The notes beneath the pieces are model-generated. The model did not search any database and was not told the DNA's origin. It saw only the letters and a list, made by a program, of their open reading frames with translations. DNA of 64,000 nucleotides from the NCBI GenBank assembly GCA_963730995.1, contig CAVSUB010000013.1:1736001-1800000 (forward strand). The letters are read 5' to 3'. Positions 16,242 to 24,682 of this stretch are shown here, one piece after another. Position 1 is the first letter of the stretch; every line of letters starts with the position of its first letter. This DNA comes from CAVSUB01 sp963730995. Lineage in GTDB: Bacteria > Acidobacteriota > Vicinamibacteria > Vicinamibacterales > 2-12-FULL-66-21. A program made the translations under genes and the position numbers.

Positions 16242-17206
16242 CGGCCCGTCCCGGTCATCTTTCGAAGTCCCCGCACGGTGCCGTGGAGCCTCGCCCAATG
16301 CTCCGGCGTGAGGGCGTCTGTCCTGTCCAGGATCTGGCGTGCGCGTTCATCCGACCCGCGTGCCTCGCGCTTCTCGTCGTCCGTCATCGTCAAGACGCGC
16401 AGGGCGAGAATCTCGTCGATCTCCGTGCCGTCAAAGAGATCGCCAGGGCTCTCGGCGGCGATCTGCGGATAGTCGTAGAGAATGATTGGAGAAGCCAGGA
16501 TGCAGTCGTGACTGCCCTCTTCGCCGACCAGCACCGGCCAGACGCCCGCGTTCACGCACGATGTGGCGAGGTCCCGCATGAGTTCGGGGGGATCCAGCAG
16601 CGACACGAGCTCGCCTCCGGTGACCCTGATCACGACGTGCGCCGATGCGAGGGATCGCACGAGCACCTCGTCACGGGTGGAGGCGGATCCGATTGACGTG
16701 AGGTTGGCGACGCGGATCGTCAGCCGGTAGGCGTCCCGCCGGACCTCATCGACACTTGCCAGGATTTCCCCCAGAACGGCGGCATCGGGGTGGCCCGTGG
16801 CCCCCCGCGCCAACGGGCCGGCGATGTCGGCGGGATCGATCTTGGGGAAACCGAATTCCAATCGCGCGCCCGATCGCTGCAGGGCCGCCAGCCTGCCGAC
16901 ATCGAGCCGCGCCTCACGCTCGACGGCGGCGAGCCACGGGTCGGTGGCGCCCTCGGTATATCGCGCCGTCAGCTGCAGAAACCGGACGCCGATCTCGAGG
17001 CGCGTCTCGCCGGTCCCCTGGACGGGACACTCAACCTGGATCCGGGTTCGATCGCTGCCCTCCTTTTCCAGGGCGTGGTCGTGAGGGTACAGGACGCCGA
17101 AGGTGAAACGCTGGCGGTTCTTGATAGCCGAAGGGCGATACGGGTACAGGAGGTACCCCTCGTAGAGCACGGCACGCGCGATGGCATCGACAGGATCGCC
17201 GCTCAC
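16238..17206 (-). CDS. conserved hydrogenase-locus protein of unknown function
   Basis: 322 aa, soluble, no cofactor motif. Recognisable conserved stretches are VLYEGYLLYPYRPSAIKNRQ at the N terminus and LASPIILYDYPQIAAESPGD with LFDGTEIDEILALRVLTMTD near the C terminus. I recall such proteins only next to group 1h-type hydrogenases together with DUF6084 and DUF5947. Function unknown; co-conservation suggests a maturation or electron-transfer role. GTG 17206 overlaps the DUF6084 stop (GTGA). Confidence 0.8.
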   Translation of the reverse strand: MSGDPVDAIARAVLYEGYLLYPYRPSAIKNRQRFTFGVLYPHDHALEKEGSDRTRIQVECPVQGTGETRLEIGVRFLQLTARYTEGATDPWLAAVEREARLDVGRLAALQRSGARLEFGFPKIDPADIAGPLARGATGHPDAAVLGEILASVDEVRRDAYRLTIRVANLTSIGSASTRDEVLVRSLASAHVVIRVTGGELVSLLDPPELMRDLATSCVNAGVWPVLVGEEGSHDCILASPIILYDYPQIAAESPGDLFDGTEIDEILALRVLTMTDDEKREARGSDERARQILDRTDALTPEHWARLHGTVRGLRKMTGTGR

Positions 17207-17856
17207 GATTTCACCGCCGGAACTTCCAATGGCAGCAGCCGCTCGAGCGCCTCTTCCCAGGTCGGAATACCGTTCCGCCGCTTGAACTCGGACAAACGCT
17301 CGAAGGTGTCCAGACGGAGCCGCAGCCATGCTCCGTTGGGGTAGTAGTGCTCCATCAGCGCGTGCCACGTTCGAGCAGGCAGCCGGAAGGTCGCTTCCTT
17401 GTCCCAGGGAACCGGCGCGACCAGAAGCGTGCGCTCCTGACCAGACTCGTAGAAGGCGGTTCCGCTGAAGAGAAAGCTCAGGGGCACGTCGCCATCCGCG
17501 AGCCCGTAGAAGTACTTCGTCGCCGCCACGTTGAAATCGAAAGTGCACGGCACGGGCACGTCAATGACGACGCTCTCGGCGAACTGCGGGAGCGTCATCG
17601 TCACGTGGGTCCACAGCATGGACCGGAGCGTCGTGCTCCACCGCTCGGGCTCACCGAAGAGATCGAGAAGGCGCGCCTGCTCCTCGGCCGAGTACCGGCG
17701 ACGGCTTGCGTCGATCTGAATCTGCGCGCGGAGCATGCCGGAGTGCACCCGCTCCGTCGGATCGCCGTTGGTCACCTCGAGCTTGAAGGTGATCGTCGGC
17801 AGGACCGCAAACGGTACAGACTCGGCGCTTTGGATGGCGAATCTGAGGTCAGGCAC
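17203..17856 (-). CDS. DUF6084 family protein (hydrogenase-associated)
   Basis: 217 aa, soluble. The pattern matches my memory of DUF6084: PDLRFAIQSAESVPFAVLPT at the start, DASRRRYSAEEQARLLDLFG, VPCTFDFNVAATKYFYGLAD and LRLDTFERLSEFKRRNGIPT. No catalytic motif is evident. The family is known mainly from its position in hydrogenase clusters. GTG 17856 lies inside the 3' end of the DUF5947 gene (8-nt overlap), so expression is coupled. Confidence 0.75.
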   Translation of the reverse strand: MPDLRFAIQSAESVPFAVLPTITFKLEVTNGDPTERVHSGMLRAQIQIDASRRRYSAEEQARLLDLFGEPERWSTTLRSMLWTHVTMTLPQFAESVVIDVPVPCTFDFNVAATKYFYGLADGDVPLSFLFSGTAFYESGQERTLLVAPVPWDKEATFRLPARTWHALMEHYYPNGAWLRLRLDTFERLSEFKRRNGIPTWEEALERLLPLEVPAVKS

Positions 17857-18517
17857 GGACCACCTCGCGAGGCTCCGCCCTCGACCTGATGTCGGCGAAG
17901 AAACCGGCGATCGCGTCCCAGACCTCCGCACCGCCGGATAGTCCTTTCCAGTGAAGCCGGACCAGGCCGACCAGCCGGAAGCAGTGATCGATCGGCATGA
18001 TGTAGTACTCCGGCCGATGGTCGATGAAGACGGCCTGACGCGTTCCAACTCCCAGCCGGTTGACGACCAGCGCCTCCACGTCGGGCGCCATCGTCGCAAG
18101 AATCGGGTTGTCAGCGACGATCTCGTCCCACCGCTCGAGCGGCAGCAGCGACTCTGTCGCACCGGCCGGACTCGGGTACACGGCGACCACCCGTCCGGCC
18201 GTGCTGTTCCGGTAGAAGAACGCCATCTCGATTGGAATCAGCAGACTGTCCCACTGCGCGTCGGTCAGACGGAAGTCGGACATGTCGCGAATCGCGCGGG
18301 GCACGCGGCTGTACTTGGCGTGTCCGCCAGGGAAGAGGATGGCGCAGGCGTCACAGGCACAGAGCAGCTGCCTGTGCGCGATTTCGAGTACGTGCGGATG
18401 CTCCGGACCTATGGCGCGGCTGCACAGCTCGCACCGCTCGGCCCCTGACGGTTTGCGCGCGAACCGTCGCAACACGCTGAACGGGTCGTCGCGTCGAACG
18501 GAATCGTCGGTCGCCAT
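17849..18517 (-). CDS. DUF5947 family protein with CxxC pair (hydrogenase-associated)
   Basis: 222 aa. N-terminal cysteines in ERCELCSRAIG and LLCACDACAILFPGG (residues ~28-62) form a probable zinc or iron-sulfur site, followed by the conserved FYRNSTAGRVVAVYPSPAGA and RLVGLVRLHWKGLSGGAEVW. These agree with DUF5947, a family of unknown function found beside group 1h hydrogenases. The four to five cysteines make a metal-handling role plausible. It starts with ATG 18517, 27 nt after the NifU-like gene. Confidence 0.8.
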   Translation of the reverse strand: MATDDSVRRDDPFSVLRRFARKPSGAERCELCSRAIGPEHPHVLEIAHRQLLCACDACAILFPGGHAKYSRVPRAIRDMSDFRLTDAQWDSLLIPIEMAFFYRNSTAGRVVAVYPSPAGATESLLPLERWDEIVADNPILATMAPDVEALVVNRLGVGTRQAVFIDHRPEYYIMPIDHCFRLVGLVRLHWKGLSGGAEVWDAIAGFFADIRSRAEPREVVRA

Positions 18518-18544
18518 ATCACGCTGCTGGAATCTTCGGGCGCC

Positions 18545-19114
18545 TCACGCGCCCGGGGACAGGGCCGCCATCGTCCCTGCCGGATGCCGTTTCGAATCCG
18601 CGCCGCGCAACGACTCGAGCGAAATGAAGCCGACGACCGGCGCCTGTTCGGTGACGCCCTCCATTTCGATACCCACGACGTCCGGCGCCGCGTCGAGGAC
18701 GGCGCGCTCGATCACGGACGCGACTGCGGAGTTCCCCACGACGCGGACACGCACGCGGCCCCCGTCTACGGCGAGGAGCTCTACATCCCCGTGCTGCGAA
18801 AGCAGCGTCGGCCGCACGGTCTCGAGCGCGCGGGTCAGCCGGTCTTCCAGCGGGAGAGGATGGAGCGAGTGCAGCAGGAGCAACTTGCTGACCACACCGT
18901 CGCGGCCCAGCCGATCGATGATGTCCTGGCCGGGCTCTCCTGAACCGTGCACGATCTCCAGCAGCCGCTCGAGACTCTCGGCGTGCAGCTCGAGAACAGC
19001 CTGCACGAGCTGCTGTGCGGTCGCGCGCATTCCCGCATCAGCAGAGGCTTCGATCTCCCGTACGCTGCGCTCGATCAGCTCGAGCCGCCGCTCGAAGTCT
19101 TTTGTGCCAGTCAT
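18545..19114 (-). CDS. NifU-like protein lacking the CxxC cluster motif
   Basis: 189 aa from ATG 19114, chosen over GTG 19126 because GGAG lies 7 nt upstream. An N-terminal coiled/helical part (residues 1-95) is followed by a NifU C-terminal-like domain (LETVRPTLLSQHGDVELLAV, then VRVRVV). In functional NifU domains the next segment holds the CxxC that binds a transient [4Fe-4S] cluster; here it reads GNSAVASVIERAVLDAAPDV, about five residues shorter and without cysteines. It thus cannot bind a cluster in the usual way. Its place first among the accessory genes, after the large subunit, suggests a structural or adaptor role. Confidence 0.75.
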   Translation of the reverse strand: MTGTKDFERRLELIERSVREIEASADAGMRATAQQLVQAVLELHAESLERLLEIVHGSGEPGQDIIDRLGRDGVVSKLLLLHSLHPLPLEDRLTRALETVRPTLLSQHGDVELLAVDGGRVRVRVVGNSAVASVIERAVLDAAPDVVGIEMEGVTEQAPVVGFISLESLRGADSKRHPAGTMAALSPGA

Positions 19115-19138
19115 GCGGGACTCCACTGGTCAGCGTAG

Positions 19139-19195
19139 CGCGGGGTCTTCAGACCCCGCGTCCGGTCGGTGTAGCGCGGGTCTCTAGACCCCGCG
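19139..19195. repeat. two tandem REP-like hairpins between large subunit and NifU-like gene
   Basis: Hairpin 1: CGCGGGGTCT (19139-19148) and AGACCCCGCG (19151-19160), a 10-bp perfect stem. Hairpin 2: CGCGGGTCT (19175-19183) and AGACCCCGCG (19186-19195) with one bulged C. Both are preceded by GTAG, so the unit is duplicated. They lie in the 168-bp gap downstream of the hydrogenase large subunit and may stabilise its mRNA or reduce transcription into the accessory genes. Confidence 0.8.
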
Positions 19196-19282
19196 TCGGG
19201 CGACGTCTCGCCGCAGCGCGCCTGAACGTGTAGGACGCGAAGGCGGAAAGGCCCGCCCACACACTCGGCTGCAATGCGTGAA

Positions 19283-21082
19283 TCAGGGCTGCTGAACTCC
19301 GAACATCGGAGAATGCCGCGTCTCCAGTACCTTGCCATTCCCGAGATACATGTGCACGCCACAGGGCAGACACGGATCGAAGCTCCGCACTGCCCGCATG
19401 ATATCGATGCCCTTGAACTTGTCGGGACCATTCTCCTCGAAGATCGGCGTGTTCTGCACGGCGTCCTCGTAGGGTCCCGGCGTCCCGTACACGTCACGCG
19501 GATTGGCGTTCCATGGCGTGGGCGGATAGGGATGGTAGTTGGCGATTTTCCCGTCGCGGATGACGACGTGATGCGACAGCACGCCGCGCACCGCCTCGTG
19601 GAATCCGCATCCGATCGCGTCCTGAGGCACCGTGAAGGGTGACCACGTTTTCGTCCGACCCGCATGGAGCTCGACTATCGCCTTCTCCACGAAGTGCAGC
19701 GCGGCAGCCGCCGAGTAGGCCTGGAAGTACGTCCTCGCGCGGTCGCGCTCGATGGCGTTGCTCCACTTCGGCACCTTCCACTCGAATTCGACCTCGCCCT
19801 TCGTCGCGGTCTTCGGCAGATAGATCTTCACGCTCCGGCCGGTAGCCTTGATGTAGCCGATGTCCACCTTGCCGGCGAGCGCAGTCGCCCACAGGCGCGC
19901 GATCGCCCCGCCGCCGGTATCGAGCGCGAGGTGATCACCTGTGCGCCTGTCGAGCCAGCGCGGCGACATGACCCACGTGTACTTGCCGCCGAAGTCCCGC
20001 TTCTGCGGACGCGGAATGGTCGTCTGGTTCCATGGATGGAGCTGATCGACGGGATTGCCGAGCGGATCGGTCTTGACGAACGTCTCGCCGCGATCCCAGT
20101 TGTCGTAGAACGAGCTGCCGAGCAGGATCCTGATGTTCAGGTTGATATCCACCAGATCGGTCGTCACGAGCTTGTCGTCCACCACGACACCCGGCGTCAC
20201 GAACATCCGGTTGCCCCACGTGTTCATGTTCTTGTATGTGTAGTCGCAGACTTCCGGATCGTTGAACGAGCCCCAGCAGCCGAGCAGGACGCGGCGCTGT
20301 CCGACCTTCTCGTAACCCGGCAGCGCCTGGTAGAAGAAGTCGAACAGGTCGTCGTGCAGGGGCACGACCTTCTTCATGAACTCGCAGTACCGCATAAGCC
20401 GGACGAGGTAGTCCGTGAACAGCTGAATCGTCGGAACCGTGCCCACGCCTCCCGGGTAGAGCGTGGACGGATGGACGTGACGACCCTCCATCAGGCAGAA
20501 CATCTCGCGGGTGTAGCGGCTGACGTGCAGCGTCTCGCGGTAGAACTCGCCCGTGAACGGGTTGAGCGCCGTCATGATGTCGGCGATGGTGCGGTACCCG
20601 TGCTTGTCGGCGTTGGGCGAAGCGGTCTTCTTCGCCTTCTCCCACACGCCCGGGTTCGTCTCCTTGACCATCTGCTCGCAGAAGTCCACGCCGACCAGGT
20701 TGTCCTGGAAGATGTTGTGGTCGAACATGTACTCGGCCGCCTCGCCGAGGTTGACGATCCACTCGGCGAGTGCCGGCGGGCGGACGCCGAACGCCATGTT
20801 CTGGGCGTAGGTGGCGCAGGTCGCGTGGTTGTCACCACAGATCCCGCAGATGCGGCTCGTGATGAAGTGCGAATCGCGGGGATCCTTGCCTTTCATGAAG
20901 ATGCTGTAGCCGCGGAAGATCGATGAAGTGCTGTGGCACTCGGCCACCTCACGGTTCTCGAAATCGATCTTGGTGAAGATCCCGAGGCTGCCGACAATAC
21001 GCGTAATCGGATCCCAGTTCATCTCCACGAGGCTGCGGCCCTTGGTGGGGGTCTCTTGCGCCGTGGTGGTGACGGTGCTCAT
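19283..21082 (-). CDS. [NiFe] hydrogenase large subunit, group 1h (actinobacterial-type) like
   Basis: 599 aa. Nickel ligands: L1 motif RICGICGDNHATC at residues 77-89 (Cys79, Cys82) and L2 motif DPCLPCGVH at 569-577 (Cys571, Cys574). These forms are those of group 1h (formerly group 5) enzymes, which oxidise H2 down to atmospheric levels in Actinobacteria, Ralstonia and Acidobacteria. Cleavage after His577 would release a 22-residue tail ending MFGVQQP, the substrate of the protease encoded at 15.3 kb. ATG 21082 has a perfect TAAGGAGG 7 nt upstream. The small-subunit stop is 23 nt before the start. No Tat signal is needed, as expected for this group. Confidence 0.93.
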   Translation of the reverse strand: MSTVTTTAQETPTKGRSLVEMNWDPITRIVGSLGIFTKIDFENREVAECHSTSSIFRGYSIFMKGKDPRDSHFITSRICGICGDNHATCATYAQNMAFGVRPPALAEWIVNLGEAAEYMFDHNIFQDNLVGVDFCEQMVKETNPGVWEKAKKTASPNADKHGYRTIADIMTALNPFTGEFYRETLHVSRYTREMFCLMEGRHVHPSTLYPGGVGTVPTIQLFTDYLVRLMRYCEFMKKVVPLHDDLFDFFYQALPGYEKVGQRRVLLGCWGSFNDPEVCDYTYKNMNTWGNRMFVTPGVVVDDKLVTTDLVDINLNIRILLGSSFYDNWDRGETFVKTDPLGNPVDQLHPWNQTTIPRPQKRDFGGKYTWVMSPRWLDRRTGDHLALDTGGGAIARLWATALAGKVDIGYIKATGRSVKIYLPKTATKGEVEFEWKVPKWSNAIERDRARTYFQAYSAAAALHFVEKAIVELHAGRTKTWSPFTVPQDAIGCGFHEAVRGVLSHHVVIRDGKIANYHPYPPTPWNANPRDVYGTPGPYEDAVQNTPIFEENGPDKFKGIDIMRAVRSFDPCLPCGVHMYLGNGKVLETRHSPMFGVQQP

Positions 21083-21105
21083 GTTCCAAGCCTCCTTACG
21101 TGCCG

Positions 21106-22167
21106 TCAGTATCGCGACTGGTAACCGGTCGTGAGCTCCGCCCGCGAATGTCGCCAGCTGGGCTCTTTGTTGACCGTCTTGTTCGTCATCGTCCGCAGCG
21201 CGATAATCGCGCGGCCGTAGAGGGAACTCGCCGCGGTCGACAGCTTGGCGCCCGGAGGCTCGTCCATGAACGGCATGAACTTGTCCGGGAACCCAGGCAT
21301 CGTGCACCCGATGCAGATGCCGCCCACGTTGGGGCATCCGCCGATCCCGGCCATCCAACCGCGCTTCGGCACGTTGCAGTTGACGACCGGTCCCCAGCAC
21401 CCGAGCTTCACAATGCACTTGGGAGAGCCGTATTCGGAGGCAAAGTCTCCCTGCTCGTAGTACCCGGCGCGGTCGCACCCCTCGTGCACCGTCTTCCCGA
21501 AGAGCCACGTCGGCCTCAGCTGGTCGTCCAGCGGAATCATCGGCGCCAGCCCCGCGACCTGGTACAGGAGGTACAGCACCGTCTCCATGAAGTTGTCGGG
21601 CTGAACCGGACACCCCGGAACGTTGACGATCGGCAGTCCAGCGGCCGATCGCCAGTCCCACCCCAGGTAGTCGGCGAGCCCCATGCAGCCGGTCGGATTT
21701 CCCGACATCGCGTGGATGCCACCGTTGGTCGCACACGTTCCGATCGCGATCGCACCCACGGCCTTGGGCGCCAGCCGATCGATCCACTCCGTCGTCTTGA
21801 TCGGCTGCCCCGTCGACTCGTCGGTGCCCATCGCCGCCCAGTAGCCTTCCCGCTTGATCTTCTCGTTCGGGATGGAGCCTTCGACAACCAGCACGAACGG
21901 ATCGAGCCGCCCTGCGGCAGCGTCATGGAAGAACTTGAGGAACTCTCCGCCGTTCTCGTACGCGAGCACGGGGTTGTGCAGGTGCACTTTGGGCAGCCCG
22001 GGGATGGATCCCATGATCACGTCCTCGATGCTCGGTTGCGTGGCCGCCGTGATCGATACCGAGTCGCCATCACAGCCCAGACCGGCTGTCAGCCACAGAA
22101 TATGGACCTCGGGGACAGGTGACGCCCTCTGCGTGACGCGACCATAGGGAACCGTCTCCGCTGTCAT
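21106..22167 (-). CDS. [NiFe] hydrogenase small subunit, group 1h like
   Basis: 353 aa. Without the Tat signal of membrane-bound enzymes, it begins MTAETVPYG and reaches the proximal-cluster motif GLGCDGD at Cys32-Asp35. In the structurally known Ralstonia enzyme of this group the proximal [4Fe-4S] cluster has three Cys and one Asp ligand; Asp35 fits that position. Other cluster residues are in GTCATNGG, NPTGCMG, VPGCPVQPDN, TVHEGCDRAGYYEQ, LGCWGPVVNC and GGCPNVGGICIGC. It passes electrons from the NiFe site to an acceptor not encoded here. ATG 22167 has AAAGGAG upstream. Confidence 0.93.
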   Translation of the reverse strand: MTAETVPYGRVTQRASPVPEVHILWLTAGLGCDGDSVSITAATQPSIEDVIMGSIPGLPKVHLHNPVLAYENGGEFLKFFHDAAAGRLDPFVLVVEGSIPNEKIKREGYWAAMGTDESTGQPIKTTEWIDRLAPKAVGAIAIGTCATNGGIHAMSGNPTGCMGLADYLGWDWRSAAGLPIVNVPGCPVQPDNFMETVLYLLYQVAGLAPMIPLDDQLRPTWLFGKTVHEGCDRAGYYEQGDFASEYGSPKCIVKLGCWGPVVNCNVPKRGWMAGIGGCPNVGGICIGCTMPGFPDKFMPFMDEPPGAKLSTAASSLYGRAIIALRTMTNKTVNKEPSWRHSRAELTTGYQSRY

Positions 22168-22374
22168 GGCTCTTGTCTCCTTTCCTCGGCACGACGCAGG
22201 CAGACGCGCGATCGTCCAGCGACTGCTGGTGGGAACTGCGGCTCGAGCGTCGAGACACACTTGCCGCAGGCAGAATGAAAAACTACTTGGGGCGTGCGGC
22301 TTGGCTCAAGCGGGTGTGGCCCCTTTTTGGTTAGGGGCAATTGCCTAGGAGGGCATCGGGGATTGCCCGATACG
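22168..22374. promoter_or_regulatory. 207-bp gap before hydrogenase structural genes with hairpins
   Basis: Read on the minus strand after the response-regulator stop: an imperfect GGGCA/TGCCC hairpin (22351-22368), a GGCAATTGCC palindrome (22336-22345), and a GCCCCT/AGGGGC hairpin with an 8-nt loop (22319-22338). These could end the sensor-regulator transcript. The remaining ~150 bp up to ATG 22167 is the likely promoter region for the small and large subunits; I found no convincing sigma-70 or sigma-54 box pair in it. It may also hold the binding site of the adjacent regulator. Confidence 0.5.
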
Positions 22375-23073
22375 TCAGCGTTCGGGAGACTTCTCGCCGA
22401 TCCGCCACTCGATCGCGTAGTGCTGGAGCTCACGCCCAGTTCGCAATGCGAGCTTTTCCTTGATGTGCGCCTGATAGGACTCGACCGTCTTGATGCTCAG
22501 GTGCAGCGCTTCGGCAATCTCGCGGGTGCTGCTGCCGTCGCCGATCATGCGAAACACCTCGAGCTCGCGATCGCTGAGGCTCGCCAGGGGCGGCCTCTTT
22601 CCTACAGCCCCGCGCACGTACTGCCCGAGCATGCGGGCCGCGACCCGGTCCCCTACGTAAACCTGGCCGGCAAGGATGCGTCGGAGCGCTGTGAGGACGA
22701 GCTCAGTGGCCTCCTGCTTCATGATGTAGCCGTTCGCGCCGGCCCGCAGGACGCGCTCGGCGTAAATCGACTCCTCGTGCATCGAGAGGATCAACACGGG
22801 CAGATCGTCGTCTCGCGCTCTCAGCTGTTTCAACAGCTCGAGTCCGTCCGGTCCGCCGAGCGAGATGTCGAGCAGAACGATGTCCGGCCGGAGGGATTCA
22901 ATCGCCTGCGTGGCCGAGTGCATCTCCTCGGCCTCACCGCAGACCATCAAGTCCGGCTCGCGGTTGATGAGCATCGTCAGGCCCTGGCGGACGATCGGAT
23001 GATCGTCCACCACGAGCACACGGTGCTTGCTCTCGTCGGTGTCGGATCGCGGAGAGGCCTGCGCGGAACGCAT
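22375..23073 (-). CDS. NarL/FixJ-type response regulator of hydrogenase locus
   Basis: 232 aa. Receiver domain ~18-135 with acidic pocket VVDDHPIVRQG, phosphoacceptor Asp69 in IVLLDISLGG, and Lys in YIMKQEA; LuxR helix-turn-helix in the last 70 residues (LSDRELEVFRMIGDGSSTRE, LHLSIKTVESYQAHIKEKL). ATG 23073 with GAAGGAC upstream, 5 nt after the kinase stop, so the two are a pair. It lies directly before the hydrogenase structural genes and is the best candidate for their regulator. Confidence 0.92.
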   Translation of the reverse strand: MRSAQASPRSDTDESKHRVLVVDDHPIVRQGLTMLINREPDLMVCGEAEEMHSATQAIESLRPDIVLLDISLGGPDGLELLKQLRARDDDLPVLILSMHEESIYAERVLRAGANGYIMKQEATELVLTALRRILAGQVYVGDRVAARMLGQYVRGAVGKRPPLASLSDRELEVFRMIGDGSSTREIAEALHLSIKTVESYQAHIKEKLALRTGRELQHYAIEWRIGEKSPER

Positions 23074-23078
23074 GTCCT

Positions 23079-24677
23079 TCAGTCTCCAGACCGTAGCGGG
23101 AAGAGACAATCCACCACGGTGCCGCCGGCCCGGCCCGAGGTGACTGCCAGTGTGCCACCAATCATGTTCGCGCGATACTGCATGATGTGCAGGCCCATGC
23201 CCGGATGGCTCTCCGGAACGCGTCCCAGGCCAACGCCGTCGTCCTGCACGGCGAGGCAGCCCTTGTCGTCCAGCACAGACATGCCTATCGTGATGTGCCG
23301 CGCGCGTCCGTGCTTGATCGCATTGTTCACCGCCTCCTGGGCGATGAAAAAGAGGTGCGTGGCGACTACGACATCGCCCAGCAGGACCGGCCGATTGCAT
23401 ATGTACGTGCACGACACGCTGAAGAGGTCCTCCACTTCCCCGGCGAAGCGCTTCAGCGCGGACATCAGACCGTCAGCATCCGACAGAACGGGGAGCAGGC
23501 CCCGTGAGAGTTCGCGCGTCTTCTCGATGGCCTGGTTCACGAGCGTCACGATCTTCTTGGCTTCGGCGGCCTCCGGGAGTGCCTGATCCTCGAGCTTCTG
23601 CTGGAGCACTTTGCTCATGAACGCCGTCCCGGTGAGGTGCTGGCCCAAGCCGTCGTGCAGATCCTGACCGATGCGCCGCTGCTCGCGTCCGCTGAGATCG
23701 AGGAGCGCGCGTTCGAGCCGCTTGCGCTCGGTGACGTCGGTTCCTGTCGTGATGATGTGCTCGACGCTGCCATCGGCGCCGCGCAGCAGTGTCCCCGACC
23801 ACGTGATGATGCGGCGCTCACCGCGATCGTTCACCCAACAACCGTCGTGCTCGGCGGGGCCGGCTCCGGCGCACCACTGTTCGATCACGGCTCGGAATCG
23901 TTCGGCCTCCTCGGGAGTTTCGAAGAGGTCGCTGACGTGGTGTCCCTTGACGCTGGAGTAGTCGCGCGCCGATGTTCTCTCGCACGCGCGGTTGAAGCGG
24001 ATGATGCGGCCCTGCGGATCGAGGACGACAACGAGCGCACCGACCGTGTCGAGAATGGTCGCGGCGAGGTTCCGCTCCTCCTGCAACGCCTGCTCGGCAC
24101 GTTTCAGCTCCGTGATGTCGATGGCCACGCCGTGGATGAACCAGGGGCGGCCGTCGGGCCCTCGAATCATCGCGGCCTGGCAATGGAACCAGCGCACGCA
24201 GCCGTCCCGCGCGATCACCCGATACGCAGAACGGAGAGGGCCGCCCGACAGGAACATGTCCGCGGCTTCGATGCTCCAGCGCTCCTTGTCGTCCGGGTGG
24301 ATGCGTTGGTACCAGCGAATCGGATCTTCGAGCCATTCCTGCTGCGAGAATCCCAGGGCCGCTTCGATCTGCGGGCTCACGTACGCCTCGCCGATTCCTT
24401 CGTCGAGGTACGCCATGAACACGACGGCGGGAATCTGCTCGACGAGGGCGCGGTAGCGGGCGTCGACGTTGGGGCCGTCGGCTGCCGCCCGCAGTCGATC
24501 CCGTTCGACTGCGGGCTTGGTTTTCGGAGCCGATCGGCTCGAGAGAAACACTTCCGCCAGCTCCGCAAGCACCATGGCGGCGGCGCTTGCAGGATCCTGG
24601 TCGTCCCCAAGGAGCGCGTCCGGCAACGACGGTTCGGCCATTTCCAACGGAACCTTGAGCGGGAATCTCGAGCGCAT
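23079..24677 (-). CDS. PAS-domain sensor histidine kinase (HisKA_3 type)
   Basis: 532 aa from ATG 24677 (an alternative is ATG 24641, MAEPSLPD). Domains: variable N terminus, PAS_3 (YRALVEQIPAVVFMAYLDEG to the PAC end IHGVAIDITELKRAEQ), second PAS (ILDTVGALVVVLDPQGRIIR) with PAC (ITTGTDVTERKRLERAL), HisKA_3 dimerisation helix with the phospho-His in RRIGQDLHDGLGQHLTG, and a HATPase with N box EAVNNAIKHGRA and G box DDGVGLG. No membrane segments, so it is cytoplasmic; no heme-binding or Cys-rich sensor motif seen. It starts 6 nt after the orphan hydrogenase small subunit gene, suggesting the latter provides the input. Confidence 0.88.
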   Translation of the reverse strand: MRSRFPLKVPLEMAEPSLPDALLGDDQDPASAAAMVLAELAEVFLSSRSAPKTKPAVERDRLRAAADGPNVDARYRALVEQIPAVVFMAYLDEGIGEAYVSPQIEAALGFSQQEWLEDPIRWYQRIHPDDKERWSIEAADMFLSGGPLRSAYRVIARDGCVRWFHCQAAMIRGPDGRPWFIHGVAIDITELKRAEQALQEERNLAATILDTVGALVVVLDPQGRIIRFNRACERTSARDYSSVKGHHVSDLFETPEEAERFRAVIEQWCAGAGPAEHDGCWVNDRGERRIITWSGTLLRGADGSVEHIITTGTDVTERKRLERALLDLSGREQRRIGQDLHDGLGQHLTGTAFMSKVLQQKLEDQALPEAAEAKKIVTLVNQAIEKTRELSRGLLPVLSDADGLMSALKRFAGEVEDLFSVSCTYICNRPVLLGDVVVATHLFFIAQEAVNNAIKHGRARHITIGMSVLDDKGCLAVQDDGVGLGRVPESHPGMGLHIMQYRANMIGGTLAVTSGRAGGTVVDCLFPLRSGD

Positions 24678-24682
24678 CCCGG

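Noticed and set aside
19283..22167. Group 1 membrane-bound or group 2a hydrogenase
   Set aside because: No Tat signal, no cytochrome b gene, and the GLGCDGD and DPCLPCGVH motifs point to the group 1h type.
22168..22374. Sigma-54 promoter upstream of hydrogenase
   Set aside because: No TGGCAC-N5-TTGC-like pair with acceptable spacing was found, and no sigma-54 activator is encoded nearby.
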